Source: Ferruginibacter sp.
Lineage (GTDB): Bacteria > Bacteroidota > Bacteroidia > Chitinophagales > Chitinophagaceae
Reading direction: 5' to 3'
DNA length: 37,017 nucleotides
NCBI GenBank assembly: GCA_014377385.1
Contig: JACMPR010000008.1
Span: 1-37,017 of the forward strand
Shown here: in pieces, positions 15,442 through 23,344 of the stretch
Numbering within the stretch: position 1 is the stretch's first letter
How the letters are laid out: the number at the start of each line of letters is the position of its first letter
The notes under the pieces: model-generated
What the model was told of the DNA's origin: nothing
The model's database searches: none
The model's input: the letters and a program-made list of their open reading frames with translations, nothing else
Translations under genes and position numbers: made by a program

Positions 15442-16095
15442 TCAACTAAATTTCTTTGCATCTTCCAGGAATTTGGCCAGGCCAATATCAGTCAAAGGAT
15501 GTTTTAACAGACCAAGTATCGAATCTAACGGGCAGGTACAAACGTCGGCGCCCGCTTCGGCACATTTAATAATATGATTTGGGTTGCGTATGGACGCTGC
15601 CAATATTTCTGTCTGGTATCCCTGGATCGTAAATATCTGCCTCAACTGGTGGATAAGCTCCATTCCATCCCAGCCACTGTCATCAATACGACCAATAAAG
15701 GGAGAGACATAGGCCGCACCTGCTTTTGCAGCAAGGATCGCCTGCCCGGCTGAAAAAACAAGCGTACAATTGGTCCGGATACCGTTTTCCGTAAACCATT
15801 TAATTGCCTTTATTCCCTCTTTGATCATGGGTACTTTTACCACAATATTCTTGTGAATGGTTATCAGTTTTTTTCCTTCTGCGATAATACCATCAAAATC
15901 TGTGGAGATTACTTCTGCACTGATATCCCCATCCACCATCTCACAAATTGTTTTGTAATGCTGCATAACCGCGTCCTGGCCTTTAATACCTTCCTTTGCC
16001 ATCAGTGACGGATTGGTTGTTACACCATCTAATATTCCAAGTTCATTGGCTTCTTTAATTTGAGCAAGATTTGCTGTATCGATAAAAAATTTCAT
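15442..16095 (-). CDS. Transaldolase / fructose-6-phosphate aldolase family enzyme
   Basis: A 217-residue single-domain TIM barrel of the short transaldolase (type 3B/FSA) group. The family pattern is complete: MKFFIDTANLAQIKE, GILDGVTTNPSLMAKEG, EVISTDFDGI, IVVKVPMIKEGIKA with the Schiff-base lysine K87, NCTLVFSAGQAILAAKAGA, YVSPFIGRIDD, EILAASIRNPNHI, and GADVCTCPL. It most likely moves a dihydroxyacetone unit between sugar phosphates in the non-oxidative pentose phosphate pathway. Fructose-6-phosphate aldolase activity is the other option, and sequence alone does not separate the two safely. It is transcribed on the same strand as the SRP RNA gene, which ends about 180 bases upstream. Confidence 0.94.
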   Translation of the reverse strand: MKFFIDTANLAQIKEANELGILDGVTTNPSLMAKEGIKGQDAVMQHYKTICEMVDGDISAEVISTDFDGIIAEGKKLITIHKNIVVKVPMIKEGIKAIKWFTENGIRTNCTLVFSAGQAILAAKAGAAYVSPFIGRIDDSGWDGMELIHQLRQIFTIQGYQTEILAASIRNPNHIIKCAEAGADVCTCPLDSILGLLKHPLTDIGLAKFLEDAKKFS

Positions 16096-16277
16096 GATGA
16101 TTTTTCAGAACCCGGGAAAGGGTTTTATTTTAAAGTTGAAGAACAAAATTCCATTACAAAACTAATCCAATTAACAGATTATCCTGTAAAATATTTAGGT
16201 TATTCAGCAAGAGAAAAAGAAATAGGCTTATTTGTGAACGTCTTTATAGCCAGGTGGAGATTTGAGGAAATAAAAAA

Positions 16278-16376
16278 CGGCAAGTTACTTACATCGCACC
16301 GCTCAACCATCTACCCTTGCTACCTTCCGGTCCTGGGGGAGTTCAACAGGAGCTGGTCGTATAAGACTTGCCGGCT
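16278..16376 (-). ncRNA. ffs: Signal recognition particle RNA (small bacterial 4.5S type)
   Basis: On the minus strand the core reads CCAGGACCGGAAGGTAGCAA, the universally conserved SRP domain IV with its GGAA tetraloop and asymmetric loop, the binding site for Ffh. The ends pair as well: CGGCAAGT (16366-16373) with ACTTGCCG (16278-16285), closing one long hairpin of about 96 bases. Six T follow at once (16272-16277), giving a built-in terminator. A perfect -7 element lies immediately upstream. The RNA directs membrane and secretory proteins to the translocon together with Ffh and FtsY. It is a stand-alone gene; the exact 5' end may vary by a few bases. An open frame on the opposite strand (16060-16386) is a shadow. 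Confidence 0.95.
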
Positions 16377-16377
16377 G

Positions 16378-16385
16378 CAAATATA
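16378..16385 (-). promoter_or_regulatory. -7 promoter element of the SRP RNA gene
   Basis: On the minus strand it reads TATATTTG, a perfect TAnnTTTG match. Transcription would start about 4 bases downstream, near 16374, exactly where the terminal stem of the RNA begins. Because the RNA end is fixed by its fold, this is the best-anchored promoter in the window. The -33 element is weak (TTTT, 18 bases upstream). Confidence 0.7.
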
Positions 16386-16512
16386 GGGGAATGGTTTGAA
16401 ATTAAAAGATTTGAAGTACAATTTGAATTGAAAATTTAAATGCCAAGAACCTCCACCGTTTTTACGGGATTTTCAACCCAAGAAAAGTTTACATATTCCG
16501 GTTCCCCTATCT

Positions 16513-17805
16513 TCAAAAGCTAAACCCCGGCCTGTCATTCCTTGAATTCAGGCTACTTACGCCTATCAACTGATCGCTTCGATCAGTAAATGATTTATAA
16601 TAAATCAACACGGTATATTGATTTTCTGTTTCCCAATAATTCCCTTCCAATTCAGTTTTTTGTGTTGGATCTGACTTATCAACAGCTATATAAGTATAAT
16701 TATAATATCCCTGTTTCATGAAAGCTGTTGTTTCGTATTTCATTGTTTCCGGGTTGAAGGTCATCTTCCATTTATCATTTAACTGATAACCTGTAAACAT
16801 TCCTGCGAGATAGATATCCTTATTCGGGTACTGGGTACCGTCAGGTTTTGCGAGGTAAAAATGAACAGTTGCATAATCGCCTTGCCAGAAAGGATTGATG
16901 CTTTCATACGTAATGATATTGTACATTCCATCGTAGTCGGGGAAGTACACATAGCGTTGCCCGTTTCTATCGATATCGGTTTTTAAGAATATTTCAGTAG
17001 CATTTTTTCCATAAGTCGCGTTTTCAACCCGGTCGCTCTGCAGGCGAAAACTCCTGAGATCAAGCCATCGCCACTCTTTACCGCCGGGAAAAATCCCAAT
17101 ATTTTCAGCACTGTAATCAAGTGTATTTCCCCGAACGAACGTCGGTACAATGTCCCGTTGGGAAATATCCCAACGGTTATTCTGCAGTATTACAACTTTA
17201 GTTTGTTGGGCAGCACTAAAACTATTCAGCCCCTGGATATTTGCTGTAAATTTTACCTTTTGATGTGTGCTGTATTTATCCGGGGTAAATGGCTGTACGA
17301 TTGCGGCCGCAATAGAAGCCTTGGGATCAAGTACCAGCATCTGTTTGGTAAATGCAAGTTTAGTTGTATCCCCATCAAGAAATACTTTTAACAGGTAATT
17401 TCCTGAACGGGTTGGCCTGGAATTATTATCCGGTAGAAATGCCTGGTAATGAACATAACGGGTAAGGGCAAGGGATGAATAGCGATACGTTGTGATACGG
17501 TTTTGTGTAAATCCTTTTATGTAATCGAAAGGACTGATATTAACAGGTTGCCAGTTGTAATCACAAAGCACATAAGTATAGTAATAACTTTTGTTATTGG
17601 CATCCATATCATCAAACTCAAGTTCGAGCCTGCCGCCGCCACTTAGATTGTACACAGGAAGTCCGGTTTGATCACCGGACATATACAATTGTGCTGTATG
17701 AATATTTGAATGATAAACCCGTTCTACGGCCTGCGCTGCCAGCTGATGCGAGATAAAACAAAATAATAATAAAATAAAGGGGCGCTGTAGCTGATTGAAG
17801 TTCAT
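16513..17805 (-). CDS. Type IX secretion system plug protein (DUF5103 family)
   Basis: A 430-residue exported protein with a signal peptide (residues 1-25, FILLLFCFISHQLAAQA). The body is beta-rich and follows the DUF5103 layout: VYHSNIHTAQLY and LELEFDDMDANNKSYYYTYVLCDYNW at the N-terminus, ISPFDYIKGFTQNRITTYRYS, a middle VQPFTPDKYSTHQKVKFTAN, FPGGKEWRWLDLRSFR, and the C-terminal YNYTYIAVDK with LEGNYWETENQYTVLIYYKSFTDRSDQLIGVSSLNS. DUF5103 proteins include the Plug subunit that closes the SprA translocon of the type IX secretion system in Flavobacterium. The export of T9SS cargo is therefore likely in this organism. It starts at ATG 17805 and shares a very short intergenic region with the divergent FtsX-like gene. 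Confidence 0.9.
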   Translation of the reverse strand: MNFNQLQRPFILLLFCFISHQLAAQAVERVYHSNIHTAQLYMSGDQTGLPVYNLSGGGRLELEFDDMDANNKSYYYTYVLCDYNWQPVNISPFDYIKGFTQNRITTYRYSSLALTRYVHYQAFLPDNNSRPTRSGNYLLKVFLDGDTTKLAFTKQMLVLDPKASIAAAIVQPFTPDKYSTHQKVKFTANIQGLNSFSAAQQTKVVILQNNRWDISQRDIVPTFVRGNTLDYSAENIGIFPGGKEWRWLDLRSFRLQSDRVENATYGKNATEIFLKTDIDRNGQRYVYFPDYDGMYNIITYESINPFWQGDYATVHFYLAKPDGTQYPNKDIYLAGMFTGYQLNDKWKMTFNPETMKYETTAFMKQGYYNYTYIAVDKSDPTQKTELEGNYWETENQYTVLIYYKSFTDRSDQLIGVSSLNSRNDRPGFSF

Positions 17806-17823
17806 TTAATAGCTTAATTAATT

Positions 17824-17831
17824 TACTTTTG
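17824..17831 (+). promoter_or_regulatory. Candidate -7 promoter element of the FtsX-like gene
   Basis: TACTTTTG matches TAnnTTTG exactly and predicts a start near 17835, about 19 bases before the TTG start codon at 17854. It faces the opposing -7 element at 17840-17847, so the two promoters converge. Confidence 0.5.
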
Positions 17832-17839
17832 AAAGGTAG

Positions 17840-17847
17840 CAAATTTA
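17840..17847 (-). promoter_or_regulatory. Candidate -7 promoter element of the T9SS plug gene
   Basis: On the minus strand it reads TAAATTTG, an exact match to TAnnTTTG. The predicted start near 17836 leaves about 30 bases before the plug ATG at 17805. The predicted start sites of the two genes lie within one or two bases of each other, on opposite strands. Confidence 0.5.
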
Positions 17848-17853
17848 TGCCGA

Positions 17854-19083
17854 TTGAATGTATCATTATTTATAGCAAAGCGTATTACCTCTGTTAATAA
17901 AAAAACATTTTCCCGTTTTATCATCCGGCTGGCAATAAGTGCTACCGCTCTCAGTGTGGCAGTAATGATTGTGGCATTGAGTTTTGTAAATGGGTTTCAG
18001 CGTGTTATCAGCAACAAGGTTTTTAGTTTTTGGGGGCATGTACGGGTACAGCAAACCATCGATGACAATGAAACCATTTCGGAAGAATTTCCTATTTATC
18101 AAAATGATACGGTTGAGCATTACCTGCATTCGCTCCCTGAAGTTGCTTCGGTTGAAAGGTATGCAACAAAATCTGCCATACTAAAATTTGAAACAGGAAT
18201 CGAAAGCGTTATCCTGAAAGGTGTTGACAGCAGTTTTGATTTTAACCGGCTTGCTTCCTTTTTAAAAGTAGGCCGCTGGCTTTCTTTTGCAGACAGCGGC
18301 TACAGCAAACAAATAAATATAAGTGCCTATACCGCCAATCAATTGGGTATGAAAATTGGTGACAGCCTTCTGGTGTTTTTTTTCCGGCCGGACAAAAGTT
18401 ATTCTGCCAGGCGTTTAACCGTAGCTGGTATATTCAAAACAGGTATAGAACAATATGACAACAGGCTGGCCATGTGCGACATCAATCTCCTGCGCAGGTT
18501 AAACAATTGGGAACCCAACCAAATCGGCGGTTACGAAGTTTTTTTGAAAAATTACAAGAATACAGATAGTATTGCTAACAAGGCTTATCACGAATTGCCG
18601 CAAAGCTGGTACAGTAAGAGCATAAAAGAAATCTACCCAAATATATTTGACTGGCTAAACCTGCAGGGGCAACTGAAAAATATTCTCCTCGTAATTATGA
18701 TGATTGTAGCAGTTGTAAACCTGATAACCTGTCTCATCATCCTGGTATTGGAAAGAACTACCATGACCGGTATATTAAAGGCCCTTGGCGCATCGGACTG
18801 GAAGTTGCAGAAAATATTCCTTTACAATACTTCCTTTATTGCTGTTAGCGGCATTATCGCGGGCACGCTGTTTGGCTTAGGCATTTGCCTGCTTCAACAA
18901 AAATTTGGATTCATAAAACTTAATGAAGAGTCCTATTATATGAGCACCGCAAGCGCCGAAATAATCTGGTGGCAAGTGGTATTAGTAGACCTGGTAACTC
19001 TGATTGTTTGCTTTGCTACATTGATTATTCCAACCCTCCTGATTAAGAAAGTTAACCCGGTGAAGGCCATACAATTCAGGTAA
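17854..19083 (+). CDS. FtsX-like/LolE-type permease of an ABC transporter
   Basis: A 409-residue membrane protein with the MacB/LolC/LolE layout: one membrane helix at residues about 26-46 ([19 protein letters not shown]), a large periplasmic domain of about 230 residues, and three helices in the last 140 residues. The block [31 protein letters not shown], then [26 protein letters not shown], is the conserved FtsX permease core; the end [10 protein letters not shown] is standard. Such permeases work with a LolD-like ATPase, often to extract lipoproteins; none is in the window. The start appears to be TTG at 17854, giving [11 protein letters not shown], which matches the family's usual N-terminus; no in-frame ATG is near. 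It is divergent from the plug gene. Confidence 0.9.
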   Translation: MNVSLFIAKRITSVNKKTFSRFIIRLAISATALSVAVMIVALSFVNGFQRVISNKVFSFWGHVRVQQTIDDNETISEEFPIYQNDTVEHYLHSLPEVASVERYATKSAILKFETGIESVILKGVDSSFDFNRLASFLKVGRWLSFADSGYSKQINISAYTANQLGMKIGDSLLVFFFRPDKSYSARRLTVAGIFKTGIEQYDNRLAMCDINLLRRLNNWEPNQIGGYEVFLKNYKNTDSIANKAYHELPQSWYSKSIKEIYPNIFDWLNLQGQLKNILLVIMMIVAVVNLITCLIILVLERTTMTGILKALGASDWKLQKIFLYNTSFIAVSGIIAGTLFGLGICLLQQKFGFIKLNEESYYMSTASAEIIWWQVVLVDLVTLIVCFATLIIPTLLIKKVNPVKAIQFR

Positions 19084-19219
19084 GATCCGGGGCAGCGTCT
19101 ACCCCCTACCAAGTTTTAAAAAACCGGGCAACACTTTACAGCTAACAAGGATGCTATTGGTTTTTTTTAGTGAAATTGATTTTTTGCCGCTGCAGACTTT
19201 TGCTTTTCGGCCCATAGCA

Positions 19220-19966
19220 TTACCCAGTAAAGGCGTACAAAATAATTGCCGTCGCCACAGCAGCATTCAGGGATTCTGCCGGACCGCTTCCGGGAATTGA
19301 AATATTTTTGTCGGCCAGTTTAAGAACGGCATTGCTGATTCCTTTTGATTCATTGCCGATGATTAGTACCGCTTCCCTAATATGACATAATTCTTTCAAA
19401 GAACTGCCATTAATTGTTGCCGCAAGTTTAATCGGGCCCGCGGTGTTATTGAGCCATTTTTCCAGGTCTGTGTAAAGCACATTCACTCTGCCAAGACTCG
19501 CCATCGTGCTTTGAACAACTTTGGGATTATACATATCTACCGTATTTTCAGAGCAGATGATATTTTCTATTCCAAACCAATCAGCCGTTCGTATGATCGT
19601 TCCAAGATTACCGGGATCACGAATATCATCCAACACCACAGTGAGTTTTTGCTTAACCATGATGTTTTGCGCAGGCAATCTTTTATCGAACACTGCCAAT
19701 ACTTTATTAGCAGTTGCATAGGACGTGATTTTTTCTAACTCAAAATCTTTTATAATTTCTATATAACTTTCCATTGCCAGGGCGGTCCCTTTTTCAAGCC
19801 CTGTAACCCAATCCTGCACAGCATACAGGGCTTTACATGTAAACTTATTTGATTGAAAAAGCTCGGTAACTACTTTTGGCCCTTCTGCAACAAAAACATG
19901 GTATTCATCCCTGAATTTTTTGTGCTGTAAACTTTGAATATATTTGACGGTGGATTTGTTTAACAT
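19220..19966 (-). CDS. TrmH/SpoU family RNA methyltransferase
   Basis: A 248-residue SPOUT enzyme that would 2'-O-methylate a ribose in tRNA or rRNA with SAM. Residues about 1-30 (MLNKSTVKYIQSLQHKKFRDEY then FVAEGPKVV) form the substrate-binding domain of RlmB-like proteins. Motif 1 is VVLDDIRDPGNLGTIIRTADWFG, motif 2 is VLIIGNESKGIS and motif 3 is IPGSGPAESLNAAVATAI, which together make the trefoil knot and SAM site. The exact RNA target cannot be told. Its start ATG (19966) lies only 13 bases from the divergent tamL ATG, and the tamL promoter seems to sit inside its first codons. Confidence 0.93.
   Translation of the reverse strand: MLNKSTVKYIQSLQHKKFRDEYHVFVAEGPKVVTELFQSNKFTCKALYAVQDWVTGLEKGTALAMESYIEIIKDFELEKITSYATANKVLAVFDKRLPAQNIMVKQKLTVVLDDIRDPGNLGTIIRTADWFGIENIICSENTVDMYNPKVVQSTMASLGRVNVLYTDLEKWLNNTAGPIKLAATINGSSLKELCHIREAVLIIGNESKGISNAVLKLADKNISIPGSGPAESLNAAVATAIILYAFTG
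19939..19946 (+). promoter_or_regulatory. Candidate -7 promoter of tamL lying inside the trmH-like gene
   Basis: TATATTTG is an exact TAnnTTTG match. It predicts a start near 19950 and a leader of about 30 bases before the tamL ATG. TTTG at 19919-19922, 16 bases upstream, may be the -33 element. All of it lies in codons of the oppositely transcribed methyltransferase gene. Confidence 0.45.
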
Positions 19967-19979
19967 TGCCCGACTTTTT

Positions 19980-22421
19980 ATGCCTCGTATTTTTTTGAAT
20001 GATACAAAATACCTTATTCGTTCGTGTAATTTTTTATTTTTTATTATTTTATTTTCTTCCTGCTTTGGACCAATTGTTAAAAGAGCACCAAAAGAAAAGC
20101 CTTACCTATTTAGAAACAGCATTGAAGTTAAGGGAGGAAAGATTAGCAAAACCGAAAAGTCCACCCTCCAGCAGCGATTGAGCAGCCAGTTAGATGACAG
20201 TGCTGTTATCAGAACAAAAGACAAGTATTTTATTCTCCATTATATTATTAAACCGCCTGCTTACGACAGCAGTTATTCGGGCCAATCTTCCAGGAATATG
20301 CAGGCATCTATGTTCCATATTGGATATTACAACGCAAAAGTTAGCTACAAGGCCGATACAAGTAACCGAAAGGTTCATGTTAGGTACACGGTAATACCTG
20401 GAAATCCGACGTTAATAGATACCGTTAGGTACCTGCTCAGCAGGCCGGATCTGCAGCAATTGGCAAAGGATTATAAAAAAGAGTCGCTTTTAAAAGAAAA
20501 AGATATCATCACCAAAGCTGCCGTGCTGGCCGAAATAAACAGGCTGGTAGATAGTTTCAGAAACAATGGTTATTTCAAATTTACTGCAGCCGAATTAAGG
20601 GTAAGAGGTGATACTACTATTGAGTCGCTCACCTCTGTAAGCGATGACCCATACGAACAGCTCCGGCTGCTGGCGGAAGCGCAGGAGAAAAAAGATTCGC
20701 CACAGGTGAAGCTGGCAGTAGTATTAGTGCCACCCGCTGACTCATCCAAATTAAATAAATTCTACATCAATAAAATTTACATCCTGACCGATTACAGGGT
20801 TGAAGACACATTTTTGGATACGGGCTCTGTTACCGAAATAAGAGGCAGGAATTTCATTACACGTTACCATCAGAAGATTGTGCGCACAGCGTTTTTAACG
20901 AGAATCGTGACATTGCGGCCAAACGATCTTTACCGGCAAAATGATTATTATGAAACGCTTACGAATCTTTCCAAAGTTGGTGTGTGGCAAAGTGTGAATG
21001 TACAACTCGTTGAAATACCCGGAGACAGCAGTAAAATTGATGTGATCATTGAACTGATCCCTAATAAAAAACTTGGCTTCCAGGTTGCACTGGAGGCGAG
21101 TTACTCGGCATCCAATAACACATCCAATATTGTTTCGGGAAACCTTTTTGGAATTTCCGGCAACCTGTCGCTGATCAACAGGAATGTTGGCAAAGAAGGC
21201 ATAAGAATGACACACAATATCCGGGCGGGAATAGAGTTGAACAACAACAGCCGCGGATCAAGTAGTCAGCTTATTAATTCAAATGAACTTGGTTACACCA
21301 ACACCATAGCTATTCCGCGGTTAATTTTTCCAAAGCTGGCAAATCTTTTCAGTAAAAATAAAAAACAAACAAGGGGAGAAACTTTTATTAATACTGATCT
21401 TTCTTATAATAACAGGCTTAACCTCTTTAACCTGCAATCGGTAAACCTGAATTTTGGGTGGAACAGAACCTGGAAAAAGTGGAACTTCACGGTACGACCA
21501 TTTTTCCTGGGATACAGTAAATTATTTAATGAAACAGACAGTTTCAAAACTATTTTAAGAGACAATCCATTCCTTCAATATTCCTACAATACAGCTTTTG
21601 TTATGGGTACAGGTGTAGGTGCCGCAAATGTTTATAGCAATCCGGTTCATCCAAACAGCCTGTCAAAAATAAGGTCATTCAGGGCAAACCTGGAAGAGTC
21701 CGGCCTTACCTGGGGTTTGATACCGGTGCTGAATAGATACAAACGGCGTTATATAAAATTAGACGCCGAATATAAATACACGGTCAATTACCGGAAGACT
21801 GCCGTGGCGTTTCGTGTATTCGGTGGCGTTGGTGTACCACTTTTAGGTTCAGATACAAACAGGACGCTGCCTTTTTTTAAACAATATTATGGCGGCGGCA
21901 GCAATAGTATGCGGGGCTGGCCGGTTAGAGGCATTGGCCCGGGAGGAAGGCCTTTAACGCCGTTTAGTTCTGATAAAACCATCTTCAACGACAGAACGGG
22001 AGACATGCAACTGGAATACAATGTGGAATATCGCTACGATATTGCCCGCATCATCCCAAACACCCTAACGTTAAGGGGTGCACTTTTTATTGATGCGGGA
22101 AATACATGGAATTTACGCAATACAAAAACGGATGGTAGCATCGATAGTGCCCAGTTCAGGTTTAAAAATATTTACAGGCAATTAGGCGTATCAGCCGGAA
22201 CTGGTTTCAGGCTTGATTTTAACTACCTGATCTTACGTTTCGATTTAGGCTTCCGGTTTAAAAGGCCAGAACTATATTATGTTAATGACGGTTGGAAAGC
22301 ACCACCAATTGGATTTAATGACATCTTAAGCAAGCTATTCACCCGTGGTCCGGATTCGAAATACAGGAAATGGAGGTATGAGAACTTTAATTTTACCATT
22401 GGAATTGGTTACTCATTTTAA
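19980..22421 (+). CDS. tamL: Translocation and assembly module lipoprotein TamL (lipidated TamA/BamA-like barrel)
   Basis: An 813-residue outer-membrane assembly protein. Starting at ATG 19980, residues about 16-28 end in the lipobox LFSSC, so Cys28 is likely lipidated; Bacteroidota TamL differs from TamA in exactly this way. POTRA-like domains follow (for example RKVHVRYTVIPGNPTLIDTVRY near residue 120, then FYINKIYILTDYR and KIDVIIELIPNKKLGF). Residues about 380-813 are an Omp85 beta-barrel, with GGSNSMRGWPVRGIGPGG carrying the family's loop-6 RG motif, LFIDAGNTWNL and the last strand FNFTIGIGYSF, which ends in Phe as usual. It should help insert outer-membrane proteins with TamB; tamB is not adjacent. 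I preferred ATG 19980 over the TTG at 19944, which lies in the promoter. Confidence 0.9.
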   Translation: MPRIFLNDTKYLIRSCNFLFFIILFSSCFGPIVKRAPKEKPYLFRNSIEVKGGKISKTEKSTLQQRLSSQLDDSAVIRTKDKYFILHYIIKPPAYDSSYSGQSSRNMQASMFHIGYYNAKVSYKADTSNRKVHVRYTVIPGNPTLIDTVRYLLSRPDLQQLAKDYKKESLLKEKDIITKAAVLAEINRLVDSFRNNGYFKFTAAELRVRGDTTIESLTSVSDDPYEQLRLLAEAQEKKDSPQVKLAVVLVPPADSSKLNKFYINKIYILTDYRVEDTFLDTGSVTEIRGRNFITRYHQKIVRTAFLTRIVTLRPNDLYRQNDYYETLTNLSKVGVWQSVNVQLVEIPGDSSKIDVIIELIPNKKLGFQVALEASYSASNNTSNIVSGNLFGISGNLSLINRNVGKEGIRMTHNIRAGIELNNNSRGSSSQLINSNELGYTNTIAIPRLIFPKLANLFSKNKKQTRGETFINTDLSYNNRLNLFNLQSVNLNFGWNRTWKKWNFTVRPFFLGYSKLFNETDSFKTILRDNPFLQYSYNTAFVMGTGVGAANVYSNPVHPNSLSKIRSFRANLEESGLTWGLIPVLNRYKRRYIKLDAEYKYTVNYRKTAVAFRVFGGVGVPLLGSDTNRTLPFFKQYYGGGSNSMRGWPVRGIGPGGRPLTPFSSDKTIFNDRTGDMQLEYNVEYRYDIARIIPNTLTLRGALFIDAGNTWNLRNTKTDGSIDSAQFRFKNIYRQLGVSAGTGFRLDFNYLILRFDLGFRFKRPELYYVNDGWKAPPIGFNDILSKLFTRGPDSKYRKWRYENFNFTIGIGYSF

Positions 22422-22527
22422 AAATGATAAGGGAGATTTCGCGACCTTTCATTTATAAACAAATGTTGGAATGTCGGCATGCCAAATATTTTCAACCCCT
22501 GGACTATGTGTTGTTAACTACCCATTG

Positions 22528-23340
22528 TCAACTATCAGCTATTAACTCCTCCATGAACTGCTCCATCGTTTTTGCATCGGTAACTTCAAATTCCCCGATT
22601 CGGTTTCGGCGTAGTTCGCTGAGGTAAGCGCCACAGCCCAATGCAATGCCAAGGTCATGAGCAATACTACGTATATACGTTCCCGTGGAGCAAATAATTC
22701 TAAACCTAACAAGAGGCAGACTTACTGATACTATCTCAAACGCGTGGATAAAAACCGTCCTGGATTGTAATTCTACAGTTTCTCCCCTCCTTGCGAGTTC
22801 ATATAAAGGGGTTCCCTGTTTTTTTATTGCTGAGTAGATCGGTGGCATTTGCCGGATTTCCCCGGTAAAAGAAATGATGGCCTGTTGAATTATTGATTCT
22901 GTAATGCCGGCAAAATCCCTGTGCTGTTCCGGTAAACTTTCAAGATCGTAGGTAGGCGTTATGGCTCCCAAAGTAAAAGATCCGGTGTATTCTTTTTCCT
23001 GCGCCATGTATTCGTTGATCTTTTTTGTGAATTTCCCGGTACATAAGATCAGCAGGCCGGTAGCCAATGGATCCAGCGTTCCGGCATGCCCTACTTTTTT
23101 TATACGCAACCGGCCCCGGATCTTTCTTACCACATCAAAGGATGTCCAGTGGAGTGGTTTATCGATTAAAAGCAGTTTGCCCGCTTCGTACTGTTCCTTA
23201 AGTGAATCGTTTATCGCCGGTAAGGCCTGTCTTTCCTGTCGGGCGAAAGTATCATCGCCGGATTTTTCTGCATGTTTCTGCCTGTATGAACCTTTATTTG
23301 CCAAAAGATTATTTTTGCGAATGTAGCGATTCAGTAGCAA
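22528..23340 (-). CDS. truB: tRNA pseudouridine(55) synthase
   Basis: Makes pseudouridine 55 in the T-loop of tRNAs. The catalytic aspartate is D90 (in the long form) in KKVGHAGTLDPLATGLL. Other blocks are LLLIDKPLHWTSFDVVRKIR, GSFTLGAITPTYDLE, QMPPIYSAIKKQGTPLYELARRG, and CSTGTYIRSIAHDLGIALG with LSELRRNRIGEF. The frame has no ATG or GTG before the catalytic region. The only usual starts are TTG at 23340 (4 bases after the DUF58 stop) or TTG about 12 codons later, so about 50 residues precede the conserved LLLIDKPL, compared with about 10 in common TruB proteins. This extension is Lys/Arg/Asp/Glu-rich, and may be real or reflect an unusual start. It is the last gene of the MoxR-DUF58 run. 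Confidence 0.92.
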   Translation of the reverse strand: MLLNRYIRKNNLLANKGSYRQKHAEKSGDDTFARQERQALPAINDSLKEQYEAGKLLLIDKPLHWTSFDVVRKIRGRLRIKKVGHAGTLDPLATGLLILCTGKFTKKINEYMAQEKEYTGSFTLGAITPTYDLESLPEQHRDFAGITESIIQQAIISFTGEIRQMPPIYSAIKKQGTPLYELARRGETVELQSRTVFIHAFEIVSVSLPLVRFRIICSTGTYIRSIAHDLGIALGCGAYLSELRRNRIGEFEVTDAKTMEQFMEELIADS

Positions 23341-23344
23341 GTGA

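Noticed and set aside
16060-16386. 108-codon plus-strand frame opposite the transaldolase start and SRP RNA
   Set aside because: It covers the SRP RNA gene on the other strand and has no protein features.
22424-22627. Short plus-strand frame after tamL
   Set aside because: It overlaps the truB 3' end and has no features of its own.
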